DNA from: Campylobacteraceae bacterium
Lineage (GTDB): Bacteria; Campylobacterota; Campylobacteria; Campylobacterales; Campylobacteraceae
Length of the DNA stretch: 64,000 nt
Direction of reading: 5' to 3'
Assembly (NCBI GenBank): GCA_012519705.1
Contig: JAAYPR010000034.1
Span: forward strand, 1-64,000
A model generated the notes under the pieces. It did not search any database, had not been told where the DNA came from, and saw nothing but the letters and a program-made list of their open reading frames with translations. Shown here in pieces: positions 25,507 to 33,466 of this stretch. Each line of letters starts with the position of its first letter. Positions within the stretch are counted from its first letter, which is position 1. Both the position numbers and the translations under genes were made by a program.

Positions 25507-26439
25507 GTGAGTAGGTTACAAAACTTTCATGTTATGTTTTTTGCCATCACTATGGGGCTAAGTGGGTTTGTGATAGCGTATGAGAAGATAAATGCGATAT
25601 TTCAAATTTCAGATTTTTTGTTTGTCGTTTTAAGGCTTTTGGTTAGTGCTATTTTTATAGTGATAGTTACACTCTACACCACTAAAGTTTTGAAATTTAA
25701 AGAGGCTTTTAAAAAAGAGATAAGCCACCCAATCAAAATAAACTTTTTTGCTACCATTCCGATTTCATCGCTACTTTTGTCGATAGTTTGGAAAGGCACA
25801 GCTTTATATATGCCATTATATGTTTTTGGTATAGTAGTTTTAACTTTTGCTACGTTTTATACCATCTCGTTTTGGATTAAAAATAGTATTTTAATCAACC
25901 ACTCAAACCCAGCTTGGTTCATCCCGATAGTTGGAAATTTAATCGTCGTCATAGCTGCTAAGGAAAACGCAGGATATCTGTGGTACTACCTGTCTATCGG
26001 GGTGTTTTTCTATATAGTTTTGTTTGGGATTATTTTTTATAGAATACTATTTCACGACCAACTTCCAAGCAAATTTATACCAACAATGTTTATCATGATA
26101 GCCCCGCCTGCTGTGGGGTTTTTGGGCTATGTAAAAATGACAGGAAACTTTGATCCTTTTGCTCATGTTTTGATTAGCTTAACTATCTTTTTTACGCTTT
26201 TACTAATTTTTATGTATAAAAGCTTTTTAAAACTAAAGTTTTTCCTCTCTTGGTGGGCGTTTACATTTCCGGTTGCGGCCGCTACGATAGCGTTTTTAAA
26301 AGCTTATGAACTTGTAGGTGCAAACTTCTTTTTATACATAGGAGTAGCGACTTTTATAGGGCTGATTGTGATACTTTCAATCGTTAGTTACTTTACTATC
26401 ATAAATATCTCAAAAAAAGAAATTTGTGTTGAAGAGTAG
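25507..26439 (+). CDS. TDT/SLAC1-TehA family membrane transporter
   Basis: 310 aa with about ten hydrophobic segments from residue 8 to the C-terminus. The ordering and motifs (NPAWFIPIVGNLIVV, IAPPAVGFLGYV, FFLSWWAFTFPVAA) match tellurite-resistance/dicarboxylate (TDT) channels. Family members move small anions: TehA/SLAC1 channels, and fungal Ssu1 exports sulfite. Next to an SQR and its regulator, export or uptake of a sulfur oxyanion is plausible but inferred. The start is GTG 25507 behind AAGGAG. A perfect terminator overlaps its stop codon. Confidence 0.83.
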   Translation: MSRLQNFHVMFFAITMGLSGFVIAYEKINAIFQISDFLFVVLRLLVSAIFIVIVTLYTTKVLKFKEAFKKEISHPIKINFFATIPISSLLLSIVWKGTALYMPLYVFGIVVLTFATFYTISFWIKNSILINHSNPAWFIPIVGNLIVVIAAKENAGYLWYYLSIGVFFYIVLFGIIFYRILFHDQLPSKFIPTMFIMIAPPAVGFLGYVKMTGNFDPFAHVLISLTIFFTLLLIFMYKSFLKLKFFLSWWAFTFPVAAATIAFLKAYELVGANFFLYIGVATFIGLIVILSIVSYFTIINISKKEICVEE

Positions 26440-26454
26440 TTTAAACTACTCTTC
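26431..26454 (+). terminator. Rho-independent terminator of the TDT gene
   Basis: A perfect 10-bp stem GAAGAGTAGT / ACTACTCTTC around TTAA is followed by TTTTATTTT. The stop codon TAG at 26437-26439 lies inside the left arm. Confidence 0.9.
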
Positions 26455-26508
26455 TTTTATTTTAATTTTCCTATAAATTTCATAAGTTTAATTTAACTCT
26501 AAATTTCA

Positions 26509-26514
26509 TATAAT
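26509..26514 (+). promoter_or_regulatory. -10 element for the rarD-like gene
   Basis: TATAAT in ATTTCATATAATCGC, 27 bases before the ATG at 26542, directly after the preceding terminator. Confidence 0.5.
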
Positions 26515-26541
26515 CGCTTTAAATTTTACAAAGAGAGTTTT

Positions 26542-27399
26542 ATGTCTAAGGGTTTGATTTATGGAATTTCCTCATTTGTTATGTGGGGGCTTTTTCCACT
26601 CTATTTTAAAAGTATAAACGCTGGTGCTGTAGAGATGCTTGCATATAGGGTTATTTTTGCAAGTGTTTTTGGTCTTATTTTTATAGTTATCTCTGGTAGA
26701 ACAGCTAGCTTAAAAAGGCTCATTTCAAACAAAGAAATTTTTAAAACTCTTAGCTTAGCTGGTCTTTTTGTCACCTTAAACTGGGGAGTATTTATTTATG
26801 CGGTGGCGAATAATCAAATTCTTGAAGCCAGTATGGGGCAACTTATAAATCCTTTGTTTTTCATGCTTTTAGGAGCTATTTTTCTAAAAGAAAAAATCTC
26901 AAATTTAGTCAAATTTGCGATATTTTTAGTCTTTTTAGCCATACTCATTCAAGTTATTTATCACGGCTCTTTGCCTGTGGTTTCCATAGTTTTACCAGCA
27001 GCATTTGCTATCTATGGACTTATTAAAAAAAGAGCTCACGCACCAGTGATAGAGAGTCTTTTTATAGAGACTCTTTGGATAGTGCCTTTTTTTATAATTT
27101 ATCTATTTTTTATAGAGTTTAAGGGTCTTGGAAACTTTGGGTTTAATTTAAACGGGCTTTTGCTTATAGGGGCTGGGCTTGCGACACTTTTGCCACTTAT
27201 AACTTTCAACGCCGCTGCAAATGAGCTAAAACTAACGACTATTGGATTTTTGCACTATATTACCCCAACAATGACTATATTTTTTGGGGCTTGTGTTTAT
27301 GGCGAAGAGATTGATTTAATAAAAATTATTAGTTTTATAATTATTTGGGTAGCGGTTTTAATCACAACTTATGATGGTATTAAACGCTCTACTTCGTAG
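26542..27399 (+). CDS. rarD: EamA family transporter, RarD type
   Basis: 285 aa with ten predicted membrane helices in two EamA repeats. The opening KGLIYGISSFVMWGLFPLYF and the LNWGVFIYAVANNQILEASMG segment are characteristic of the RarD branch of the drug/metabolite transporter superfamily. Substrates are not firmly known. The start is ATG with AAAGAGAG upstream. Its last 11 bases overlap the 3' end of mrdA on the opposite strand, so no terminator separates them. Confidence 0.87.
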   Translation: MSKGLIYGISSFVMWGLFPLYFKSINAGAVEMLAYRVIFASVFGLIFIVISGRTASLKRLISNKEIFKTLSLAGLFVTLNWGVFIYAVANNQILEASMGQLINPLFFMLLGAIFLKEKISNLVKFAIFLVFLAILIQVIYHGSLPVVSIVLPAAFAIYGLIKKRAHAPVIESLFIETLWIVPFFIIYLFFIEFKGLGNFGFNLNGLLLIGAGLATLLPLITFNAAANELKLTTIGFLHYITPTMTIFFGACVYGEEIDLIKIISFIIIWVAVLITTYDGIKRSTS

Positions 27400-29179
27400 C
27401 ATTTAAGTCAATATACTCCATCTCTACAAGTTTTTCAAAAATTTGTCTAAGAATAGGTCCACCTATGCTACTTCCGCCACCTCCGTGTTCCACTAATACA
27501 ACTGCGGCGTATTTTGGGTTTTTATACGGAGCGTAACCTACTATCCACGCATGAGAACGGTGATAATACTCCATATCTTTTTCCTTCATTCTAACTATAA
27601 CGTTTTGAGGAATTCCCACAACTTGAGCGGTTCCGGTTTTTGCTGCTATTTTAACACTGCTGTCTTTTAGGTGTTGGTAAGCGGTCCCATTTTGATGATT
27701 TGCCACTTCATACATCGCTTTTCTAATGTATGGGAGTTGCTCTTTTTCAAAAGGGGTAAAAATTTCATAAGTTTGAAACTCCACCTCTTCCCCGTCAATA
27801 CTTTTTAAAAAGTGCGGAGTTAAGCCCTTGCCACTTGCAATCTCTGCTGTGTTTTTCACCACCTGAATAGGCGTAACTAAAAAACTTCCCTGTCCGATAG
27901 ATGTGTTAACAGTCTCTCCCATATACCAAGGTTTACCATATTTCTCCATTTTCCATGCTTTACTTGGAACAGTTCCAACAAACTCATTAGGAAGATCAAT
28001 ACCTGTTTTTCTTCCAAACCCATGCCTTTCTAAACTTGCTGATAAAAAGTCAATCCCAACTTCTAAACTCCCCTCATAGTAGTAAACGTCACAACTCTCT
28101 CTAATAGCTTGATTCATACTAACTGTTCCATGCCCCCAACGCTTCCAACATCTAAAACTATGATTTCCAAGCTGCATAGCTCCATTACAAAAGTAAGTTT
28201 TATCTCTTGAAATTCTACCACTATTTAAAAATGCCATTGACATTGACATCTTAATAACAGATCCTGGAGGATAGAGTCCATTTACCATTTTATTTGTGAA
28301 AGGATAGTCTAAATCTTCAATCAACTCTTTCCACTCGGCTGAACTAATGCCTGTTACAAAAGGGTTTGGATCAAACTCAGGATAGCTTCCAGCCCCTATT
28401 ATCGCACCTGTATAAACGTCCATTACAACAACAGCTCCAGCCTTGTCATCATATAGGTTTCTCAAATACTCTTGAAGCTCCATATCAATATGAAGTTCTA
28501 TATCTTTACTTGTTGGCTTAGTGTAAGAAACCTCTTCTACTACTTGATTAAGAGCTGTAACCTTTGTAGTTCGCTCCCCTTTTTCGCCTTGCAAGATATC
28601 ATTATAATAAGCTTCAATCCCGCTTCTCCCCATTACATTTGTAAGTTTTGAGAGTGGATTTATCTCTATATCTCTTGTGTTTGCCCTGCCTACATAGCCG
28701 ATTATATGAGAACCTAGTTTGCCGTAAGGATAGTGTCTAAGAGACGATGGTAGAACTTCTAAATTTGGGTTTAAGTTCAACTTTGAAAAATGTGGCACAA
28801 CCAAATCATACTCTAAGAAATCAACCACCTTTATAAACTCTTGGTTATAAGCTGAGTTTTGTTTTTTATACTCTCTTTGTAGTAAAGTAGCATTTAAATC
28901 ATAAAATAGGCTTTCTAAAGCCTCTGTTTCAGCTATAACAATCTCTTCTTTTAAATGAGGTTTTAAAGAGATGGAGTATCCTAGGTGATTAATCGCAACT
29001 GGATTTTTCTTAGAGTCAAAAATTTGACCCCTAGTTGGAGCGATATCTCTTGACTTATAGGCATTTTGCAAAGCTACCTCTTCATAGAAATCACTTGATT
29101 TTACACTCAAAAAATAAACCCTACCAATCAATACTAGCCAGACAGAGAGAATGAAAAAAAGAGCTATCTTAAATCTCAT
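27389..29179 (-). CDS. mrdA: Penicillin-binding protein 2 (transpeptidase of the elongasome)
   Basis: 596 aa. An N-terminal membrane anchor (about 5-24) precedes the PBP dimerisation domain and a transpeptidase domain with the catalytic SVIK motif at S307-K310, an SxD-type second motif in ESCDVYYYE, and KTGTAQV near the C-terminus. It cross-links peptidoglycan during side-wall growth with RodA, whose gene is at 62181. Unlike many genomes, mrdA and mrdB are far apart here. The start overlaps the stop of the upstream membrane-protein gene (ATGA), which may be the local MreD equivalent. Confidence 0.94.
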   Translation of the reverse strand: MRFKIALFFILSVWLVLIGRVYFLSVKSSDFYEEVALQNAYKSRDIAPTRGQIFDSKKNPVAINHLGYSISLKPHLKEEIVIAETEALESLFYDLNATLLQREYKKQNSAYNQEFIKVVDFLEYDLVVPHFSKLNLNPNLEVLPSSLRHYPYGKLGSHIIGYVGRANTRDIEINPLSKLTNVMGRSGIEAYYNDILQGEKGERTTKVTALNQVVEEVSYTKPTSKDIELHIDMELQEYLRNLYDDKAGAVVVMDVYTGAIIGAGSYPEFDPNPFVTGISSAEWKELIEDLDYPFTNKMVNGLYPPGSVIKMSMSMAFLNSGRISRDKTYFCNGAMQLGNHSFRCWKRWGHGTVSMNQAIRESCDVYYYEGSLEVGIDFLSASLERHGFGRKTGIDLPNEFVGTVPSKAWKMEKYGKPWYMGETVNTSIGQGSFLVTPIQVVKNTAEIASGKGLTPHFLKSIDGEEVEFQTYEIFTPFEKEQLPYIRKAMYEVANHQNGTAYQHLKDSSVKIAAKTGTAQVVGIPQNVIVRMKEKDMEYYHRSHAWIVGYAPYKNPKYAAVVLVEHGGGGSSIGGPILRQIFEKLVEMEYIDLNATK

Positions 29180-29682
29180 AAAATTCGCCCTTTGAAGAAA
29201 AATAACACCAAAAGACTCTCAACAACCATATAAGCTAAATACTCTACACCAAAGTTTAGATACTCAGCATCTTTAAAGTAAGAAAGAGTGTTGCTTACTA
29301 AAAAAACTGACAGATAGCCCATGATTGTCAGGTAGATTAAAAACAGAGTTTTAAACCTTATCCTATCTAAGCTAAACTCAAAAAAAATATAATAAAATAG
29401 CCCAAATGCAATCGCTGCAGAAAAAAGCTCAAACCCATGCATCTGCTCAGCTATAAAAAGATACAAAATTACTTGATACCACTCGTGAGTATAGTCTTGA
29501 TAGCTTCTCTCTTTTTCATAGTTAAGCACTACCGCATAGACAAAAAAGAGCCCAATCAGCGGCGGGATAGTCGCATAAATCGACGATAAAAGCTGGTAAA
29601 AAAGTATAGAGATAAAAAAAACTATACTTTTTACAATGTATATATCACGGCTATTTCGTTGCATACTGGAAAATGTTTGCAT
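29176..29682 (-). CDS. Integral membrane protein upstream of PBP2 (MreD position)
   Basis: 168 aa with about five hydrophobic helices. Size, topology and its place directly before mrdA are what one expects of MreD, but no MreD motif is convincing by eye, so I leave it unnamed. The start is uncertain: ATG 29682 or ATG 29664, both inside the preceding acetyltransferase gene and both with poor ribosome binding sites, implying translational coupling. It is co-transcribed with mrdA. Confidence 0.72.
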   Translation of the reverse strand: MQTFSSMQRNSRDIYIVKSIVFFISILFYQLLSSIYATIPPLIGLFFVYAVVLNYEKERSYQDYTHEWYQVILYLFIAEQMHGFELFSAAIAFGLFYYIFFEFSLDRIRFKTLFLIYLTIMGYLSVFLVSNTLSYFKDAEYLNFGVEYLAYMVVESLLVLFFFKGRIL

Positions 29683-30089
29683 TTAATACAATCTGCCCAA
29701 ATTTTTTGATCTGGAAGCTCTTCTTTTGAAATTTCCTTAAAACCAAGTCTTTTAAAAAAGCTATCTCTATAGGTTAAAGCAAAAACTTTGTTTATCTCTT
29801 GATATCTAGCCTCTTCTAAAAGTCTCTCTATTAACCCACTTCCAATGCCCTTGCCTCTGTGTCCATCTTTTATAACAAGGCTTCTAATTTCAGCAAGCTC
29901 TACAGAGTAAATATGAAGCGAAGCATATCCAACTAACTCGCCCTCGTAAAAAGCAAGAGTATATGAGCGAATCGCATTTGCTACTTCACTATCACTTCTT
30001 GGTAGGATTACTCCTTTTTGAATCTCTTCTTTTACCATCTCTTGCATAGATTTTATATCACTAAGTTTTGCAGTTCTAAACTTTAACAT
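29631..30089 (-). CDS. GNAT N-acetyltransferase, short N-acetylglutamate-synthase-like
   Basis: 152 aa with the acetyl-CoA loop RGKGIGSGLIERLL (about 81-94) after EIRSLVI, and the FALTYRDSFFKRLGFKEI motif typical of stand-alone ArgA-like GNATs. The C-terminal DCIKCKHFPVC has three cysteines spaced like those in short bacterial N-acetylglutamate synthases. It would make N-acetylglutamate, the first step of arginine synthesis, if that reading is right. It overlaps engB by 7 nt and the MreD-position gene by about 50 nt. Confidence 0.78.
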   Translation of the reverse strand: MLKFRTAKLSDIKSMQEMVKEEIQKGVILPRSDSEVANAIRSYTLAFYEGELVGYASLHIYSVELAEIRSLVIKDGHRGKGIGSGLIERLLEEARYQEINKVFALTYRDSFFKRLGFKEISKEELPDQKIWADCIKCKHFPVCNEIAVIYTL

Positions 30090-30682
30090 ATCCCCAATGC
30101 TCCATTTATTATTAACTCTCTTGCTTCTTCTATGCCTAAATTTTTAGTAGTTGAGATAAATTTAGCATTTTTATCAAATTTAAGCACTTTTGATTTCTCG
30201 CTTTGATTTAGTTTATCAGCTTTTGTGTAGAAATTTAAAATTTTTTGATCATTTCTTAAAAAGCTTTTTAGATACTCGTTCACGTTTTTATCAATGTCTA
30301 AATCAAACTGTCTTGAGTCTCTTAAATGCACAAAAAGCCTGATAGATGAGCGGTTTTTTAGATACTCATCCAAAGCTTTTGACCAAATTTCATGAGTTGA
30401 TTTTGAAACTTTTGCATATCCATATCCAGGCAGGTCTACTAACATCAAGCTTATATCATCATCTTCTTTTCTAAAAGTAACTTCAAAGAAGTTTATGAGC
30501 CTAGTTTTGCCCGGAGTTGCACTACTTTTTGCTAAGCTTTTTTGATTTACCAAAGCGTTTATAAAGCTACTCTTTCCAACGTTTGAACGCCCTATAAAAG
30601 CAATTTCGCTTATATTATAGCTATCACAACTATCTAAATTTGGACTTGAAGTTATAAATTTAGCACTTATAGGCTTTATCAA
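30083..30682 (-). CDS. engB: Ribosome biogenesis GTPase EngB/YsxC
   Basis: A TrmE-Era-EngA-EngB family GTPase needed for large-subunit assembly. G1 is GRSNVGKS near 31-38. The DLPGYGYA G3 motif, TKAD G4 motif and STT G5-like motif are visible. It is 199 aa, normal length. The start is TTG at 30682, overlapping the lptA stop as TTGA with GGAT upstream. It belongs to the mrdA-kdsC minus-strand run. Confidence 0.94.
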   Translation of the reverse strand: MIKPISAKFITSSPNLDSCDSYNISEIAFIGRSNVGKSSFINALVNQKSLAKSSATPGKTRLINFFEVTFRKEDDDISLMLVDLPGYGYAKVSKSTHEIWSKALDEYLKNRSSIRLFVHLRDSRQFDLDIDKNVNEYLKSFLRNDQKILNFYTKADKLNQSEKSKVLKFDKNAKFISTTKNLGIEEARELIINGALGIC

Positions 30683-31173
30683 TTTTTATCCTCAACTTGG
30701 AAAATAAGTCTAGCTGGTTTTTTATCTGGAGCTTGTCTATTTCTAAAGCTTTCAACCTCATATTTTCCATCAAGTTGACTTATTCTAATAATGTCTCCAA
30801 AAACTTCTCTTTTAGTTTCAACTTCTTCTATCCAGGCATTTCCTGTTAAAATATACCTATCCTCATTTGGAATGTAAGTAAGCTCATCGCCTTTGCCGTT
30901 ATAGTGGCTTTCATTTATAAGAATTTTAAATCTAGCATTTCCAGTTGCTATGTATTTAGTAGGTTGTTTTTCAGCATCAAAATAAATTGTTATTTTATCA
31001 CTATCAAGAGTGTCAAAAGAGCCTTTTTTGACATTAACATTACCGGTTAAAACACTCTCAAGTTTTATCTCATCAGCAAAAAAATTATCAGCTGTAACCA
31101 CAACCTGCTCAGCAAACAGAGGCAGAGCTAAAAAAACCAAAAAGAAAGTTATTTTTCTTGTAAATTGTACCAT
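30679..31173 (-). CDS. lptA: Lipopolysaccharide transport periplasmic protein LptA
   Basis: 164 aa with a signal peptide (RKITFFLVFLALPLFA) and an OstA/LptA beta-jellyroll domain (VTADNFFADEIKLESVLTGNVNVKKG, shown here only in parts, then ATGNARFKI and LTGNAWIEE). It forms the periplasmic bridge that carries LPS or LOS to the outer membrane. It overlaps lptC by 25 nt and engB by 4 nt. The lptA-lptC-kdsC grouping, all in one transcript, supports the call. Confidence 0.9.
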   Translation of the reverse strand: MVQFTRKITFFLVFLALPLFAEQVVVTADNFFADEIKLESVLTGNVNVKKGSFDTLDSDKITIYFDAEKQPTKYIATGNARFKILINESHYNGKGDELTYIPNEDRYILTGNAWIEEVETKREVFGDIIRISQLDGKYEVESFRNRQAPDKKPARLIFQVEDKN

Positions 31174-31673
31174 CCATGGACTCCTGTTGCAAAAGTTTGT
31201 TTTGTTTTTAAATCGTGTTTTATCGTTAAGCCTGTAACGTTGTTTTCATACTGCCAAAGTGTAAAAGGCTTATTGCTAGTGACTATTTTGGTGACTCTAT
31301 TATAAACTATCTCATCTGAAATGTAGTTAAAAGCATCACTGCTACTATACCTAGCATCATCTATAAACCAAACCTCATCGCCTTGTAAAACAGCGATATT
31401 TGACGACATTGTATGGTTTACATCATCATCTATAGTATGTCCAACAAAGTTTATAAACTCATCTTTGTTGCTATATCTTACCCCTTTTTTAGCCTCGTAT
31501 TTACTTGTAATTTTAGCAGGAGTTACTTCATAGTCAATGATTTTTTCCATCTCTAAACTAGCAATATCAAGTTCTTCTTTAAAAAAATCACCAAAATAAG
31601 GAGTTTGAACTGCTAAAATAACCATGGCAACGCTAAAAATAGCGATACCAAAATAAAATACCCTTAAAGCCAT
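31149..31673 (-). CDS. lptC: LPS export protein LptC
   Basis: 174 aa with one N-terminal membrane helix (VFYFGIAIFSVAMVILAV) and a periplasmic domain of the LptC/OstA-like kind. It anchors the LPS transport bridge to the LptBFG transporter. It is called mainly from size, topology and position between kdsC and lptA, with weak sequence motifs. It starts at an ATG inside the last codons of kdsC (10-nt overlap). Confidence 0.82.
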   Translation of the reverse strand: MALRVFYFGIAIFSVAMVILAVQTPYFGDFFKEELDIASLEMEKIIDYEVTPAKITSKYEAKKGVRYSNKDEFINFVGHTIDDDVNHTMSSNIAVLQGDEVWFIDDARYSSSDAFNYISDEIVYNRVTKIVTSNKPFTLWQYENNVTGLTIKHDLKTKQTFATGVHGWYNLQEK

Positions 31674-32152
31674 TGTTTAAGCCACTGCTCTTGTAAGTTC
31701 TCTTTTTCTATAATGAGTTCTATCATCTCTCTAACAGCACCTTTTCCGCCATCTTTTGATAGAGTTATATCAGTTTTTAGTAAACTCATAGCACCACTTG
31801 GCTTAAAACTTAGCCCAACGGCATTTAAAAGCTTCATGTCGTTATAGTCATCACCAATAGCAGCGACATTTTCAAAGCTTAAATTCTCTTTTTTTAAAAT
31901 TTCACTAGCGACTTGAAATTTATCACTCACACCTTGAAAAAGATATTTTATACCAAGTTCTTTAGCTCTTTTTTCAACTAACTTAGACTCTCTTCCTGTA
32001 ATAATAGCCGAAAGTTTTCCCATTTTATTCCACTGATAAATGGCAAAACCATCTTTTACATCAAACCTTTTAAGCTCATCGCCCGAGTTTGTGTAGTAAA
32101 TCCCACCATCAGTTAAACAACCATCAACATCTAGGAAAAGTATCTCTATCAT
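31664..32152 (-). CDS. kdsC: 3-deoxy-D-manno-octulosonate 8-phosphate phosphatase
   Basis: A HAD-superfamily phosphatase in Kdo synthesis for the lipid A core. DVDGCLTDG at 7-15 contains the nucleophile and acid-base Asp. IITGR, LFQGVSDK and the C-terminal GDDYNDM motif complete the C0 HAD set. It has the expected short length (162 aa) of a tetrameric KdsC. It overlaps hisB by ATGA and lptC by 10 nt. Confidence 0.94.
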   Translation of the reverse strand: MIEILFLDVDGCLTDGGIYYTNSGDELKRFDVKDGFAIYQWNKMGKLSAIITGRESKLVEKRAKELGIKYLFQGVSDKFQVASEILKKENLSFENVAAIGDDYNDMKLLNAVGLSFKPSGAMSLLKTDITLSKDGGKGAVREMIELIIEKENLQEQWLKQWL

Positions 32153-32715
32153 AAAACGCCTTTTGTGCTTGGAATTCCCATCTTTTCATTTTTAGTAAGA
32201 GCTCTTCTAAGTGCTACTGCAAAGGCCTTAAAGGTTGCTTCTGCAATATGGTGTTTGTTTTGTCCTCTGATTTTTGTTAAATGAAGCGTAATACCAGCAT
32301 TAAATGCAACTGCTCTAAAAAACTCTTCAATTAACTCAGAGTCAAATTTACCAATATAGCCCTCTTTTATACTCTCATAAACTAAAAAAGCCCTATTTGA
32401 CAAGTCTAAATCGCAAGCAACCGCTGCCTCGTCCATCACAACAACAGCGTTACCGTATCTCTCAACATTTTTTATAGGATAAATTTGCTCTCTTAAAGCT
32501 GTCCCTAAAACAATGCCCACATCTTCAACACTGTGATGGTCATCAACGTGTAAATCCCCATCGCATTTAACTTTTAAATCCATTAAAGAGTGTTTTGAAA
32601 GAGCTTCTAGCATATGGTCAAAAAACCCAATTCCTGTGCAAATTTCACTTTTGCCACTTCCATAAATTTCTAAATTAAGCTCTATTTTTGTCTCTTTTGT
32701 CTCTCTTTTTATCAT
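32149..32715 (-). CDS. hisB: Imidazoleglycerol-phosphate dehydratase
   Basis: The sixth step of histidine synthesis. It is the monofunctional IGPD form (188 aa), without the phosphatase domain of the E. coli bifunctional enzyme. The two duplicated metal-binding motifs are FFDHMLEALSKHS with DDHHSVED, and later FRAVAFNAGITLHL with NKHHIAEATFKA. It is an isolated his gene inside a cell-envelope cluster, co-directional and overlapping kdsC. Confidence 0.95.
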   Translation of the reverse strand: MIKRETKETKIELNLEIYGSGKSEICTGIGFFDHMLEALSKHSLMDLKVKCDGDLHVDDHHSVEDVGIVLGTALREQIYPIKNVERYGNAVVVMDEAAVACDLDLSNRAFLVYESIKEGYIGKFDSELIEEFFRAVAFNAGITLHLTKIRGQNKHHIAEATFKAFAVALRRALTKNEKMGIPSTKGVL

Positions 32716-32725
32716 CTTTTTACCC

Positions 32726-33466
32726 TTACTGTCTAACTATAAAAGCACCGTCAATGTGATAAATGCTTTGTGCCACGTCTCTTGCCTCATCTTCACTTCT
32801 AAACCCAGTTAAGAAAACTCTATAAAGCCCGTCGTGTTCAAACTCTCTTACGATTGCTTTATATCCGCCTTTTCCGTCATACTGTCTTTGATAAACCTCA
32901 GCCCCGCTTTTGTTTCTAAATGCCCCAACTTGAACCATAAATGTCCCGCCACTTACGACTCTTTCGCTAACTGGTGCGTCTTTGCTAATAGTATGTCCGT
33001 GAAAGCCAACAACTTCGATTTTTACAGGAGCTGTTCCTTTTGCAACTACCCCGATATCATTAGCCGACTTTTTTGATAAGTCTATTATCCTGCCACTTAC
33101 AAATGGACCTCTATCATTTATCCTAACTGTTGTGATTTTTCCGTTATCTAAGTTTGTAACTTTCACCATAGTATTCATAGGATATGTTTTATGAGCAGCG
33201 GTTTGTGCGTACATATTATAAGTTTCGCCATTTGAGGTTTTTTTGCCATGGAAAGTTGGCCCATACCAACTAGCAATGCCTTTTTGTGTATCCCCAACAG
33301 AAACTTGAGCTGGATAGTAGGTTTTACCATTTATGGTATATGGTCTCATTGTAGCAGGAGTTCCTTTTCTGGGAGCTTCTTTTGGTGCTACAACAGCTGG
33401 CTTTGATGAACATCCATAGATGAAAAACAGTGCAAAAAGCAGCAGTAAAACTTTACGGTAAAACAA
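32726..33466 (-). CDS. rlpA: RlpA-like lipoprotein: double-psi beta-barrel plus SPOR domain
   Basis: About 246 aa. A lipobox FFIYGC predicts an outer-membrane lipoprotein. The RlpA double-psi barrel is seen as GIASWYGPTFHGKKTSNGE and VRINDRGPFVSGRIIDLS, and the C-terminus has a SPOR domain (FMVQVGAFRNKSGAE onward) that binds denuded glycan at septa. Active RlpA is a lytic transglycosylase on such strands. The start is TTG 33466, set 5-6 bases after GGAGA; an upstream in-frame TTG at 33478 is poorer. It overlaps the MltD-like gene by 14 nt. Confidence 0.9.
   Translation of the reverse strand: MFYRKVLLLLFALFFIYGCSSKPAVVAPKEAPRKGTPATMRPYTINGKTYYPAQVSVGDTQKGIASWYGPTFHGKKTSNGETYNMYAQTAAHKTYPMNTMVKVTNLDNGKITTVRINDRGPFVSGRIIDLSKKSANDIGVVAKGTAPVKIEVVGFHGHTISKDAPVSERVVSGGTFMVQVGAFRNKSGAEVYQRQYDGKGGYKAIVREFEHDGLYRVFLTGFRSEDEARDVAQSIYHIDGAFIVRQ

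Noticed and set aside
27389-27399. Frameshift or assembly error at the rarD/mrdA 3' overlap
   Set aside because: Both proteins have family-normal lengths and ends; an 11-base convergent overlap is plausible in this compact genome.
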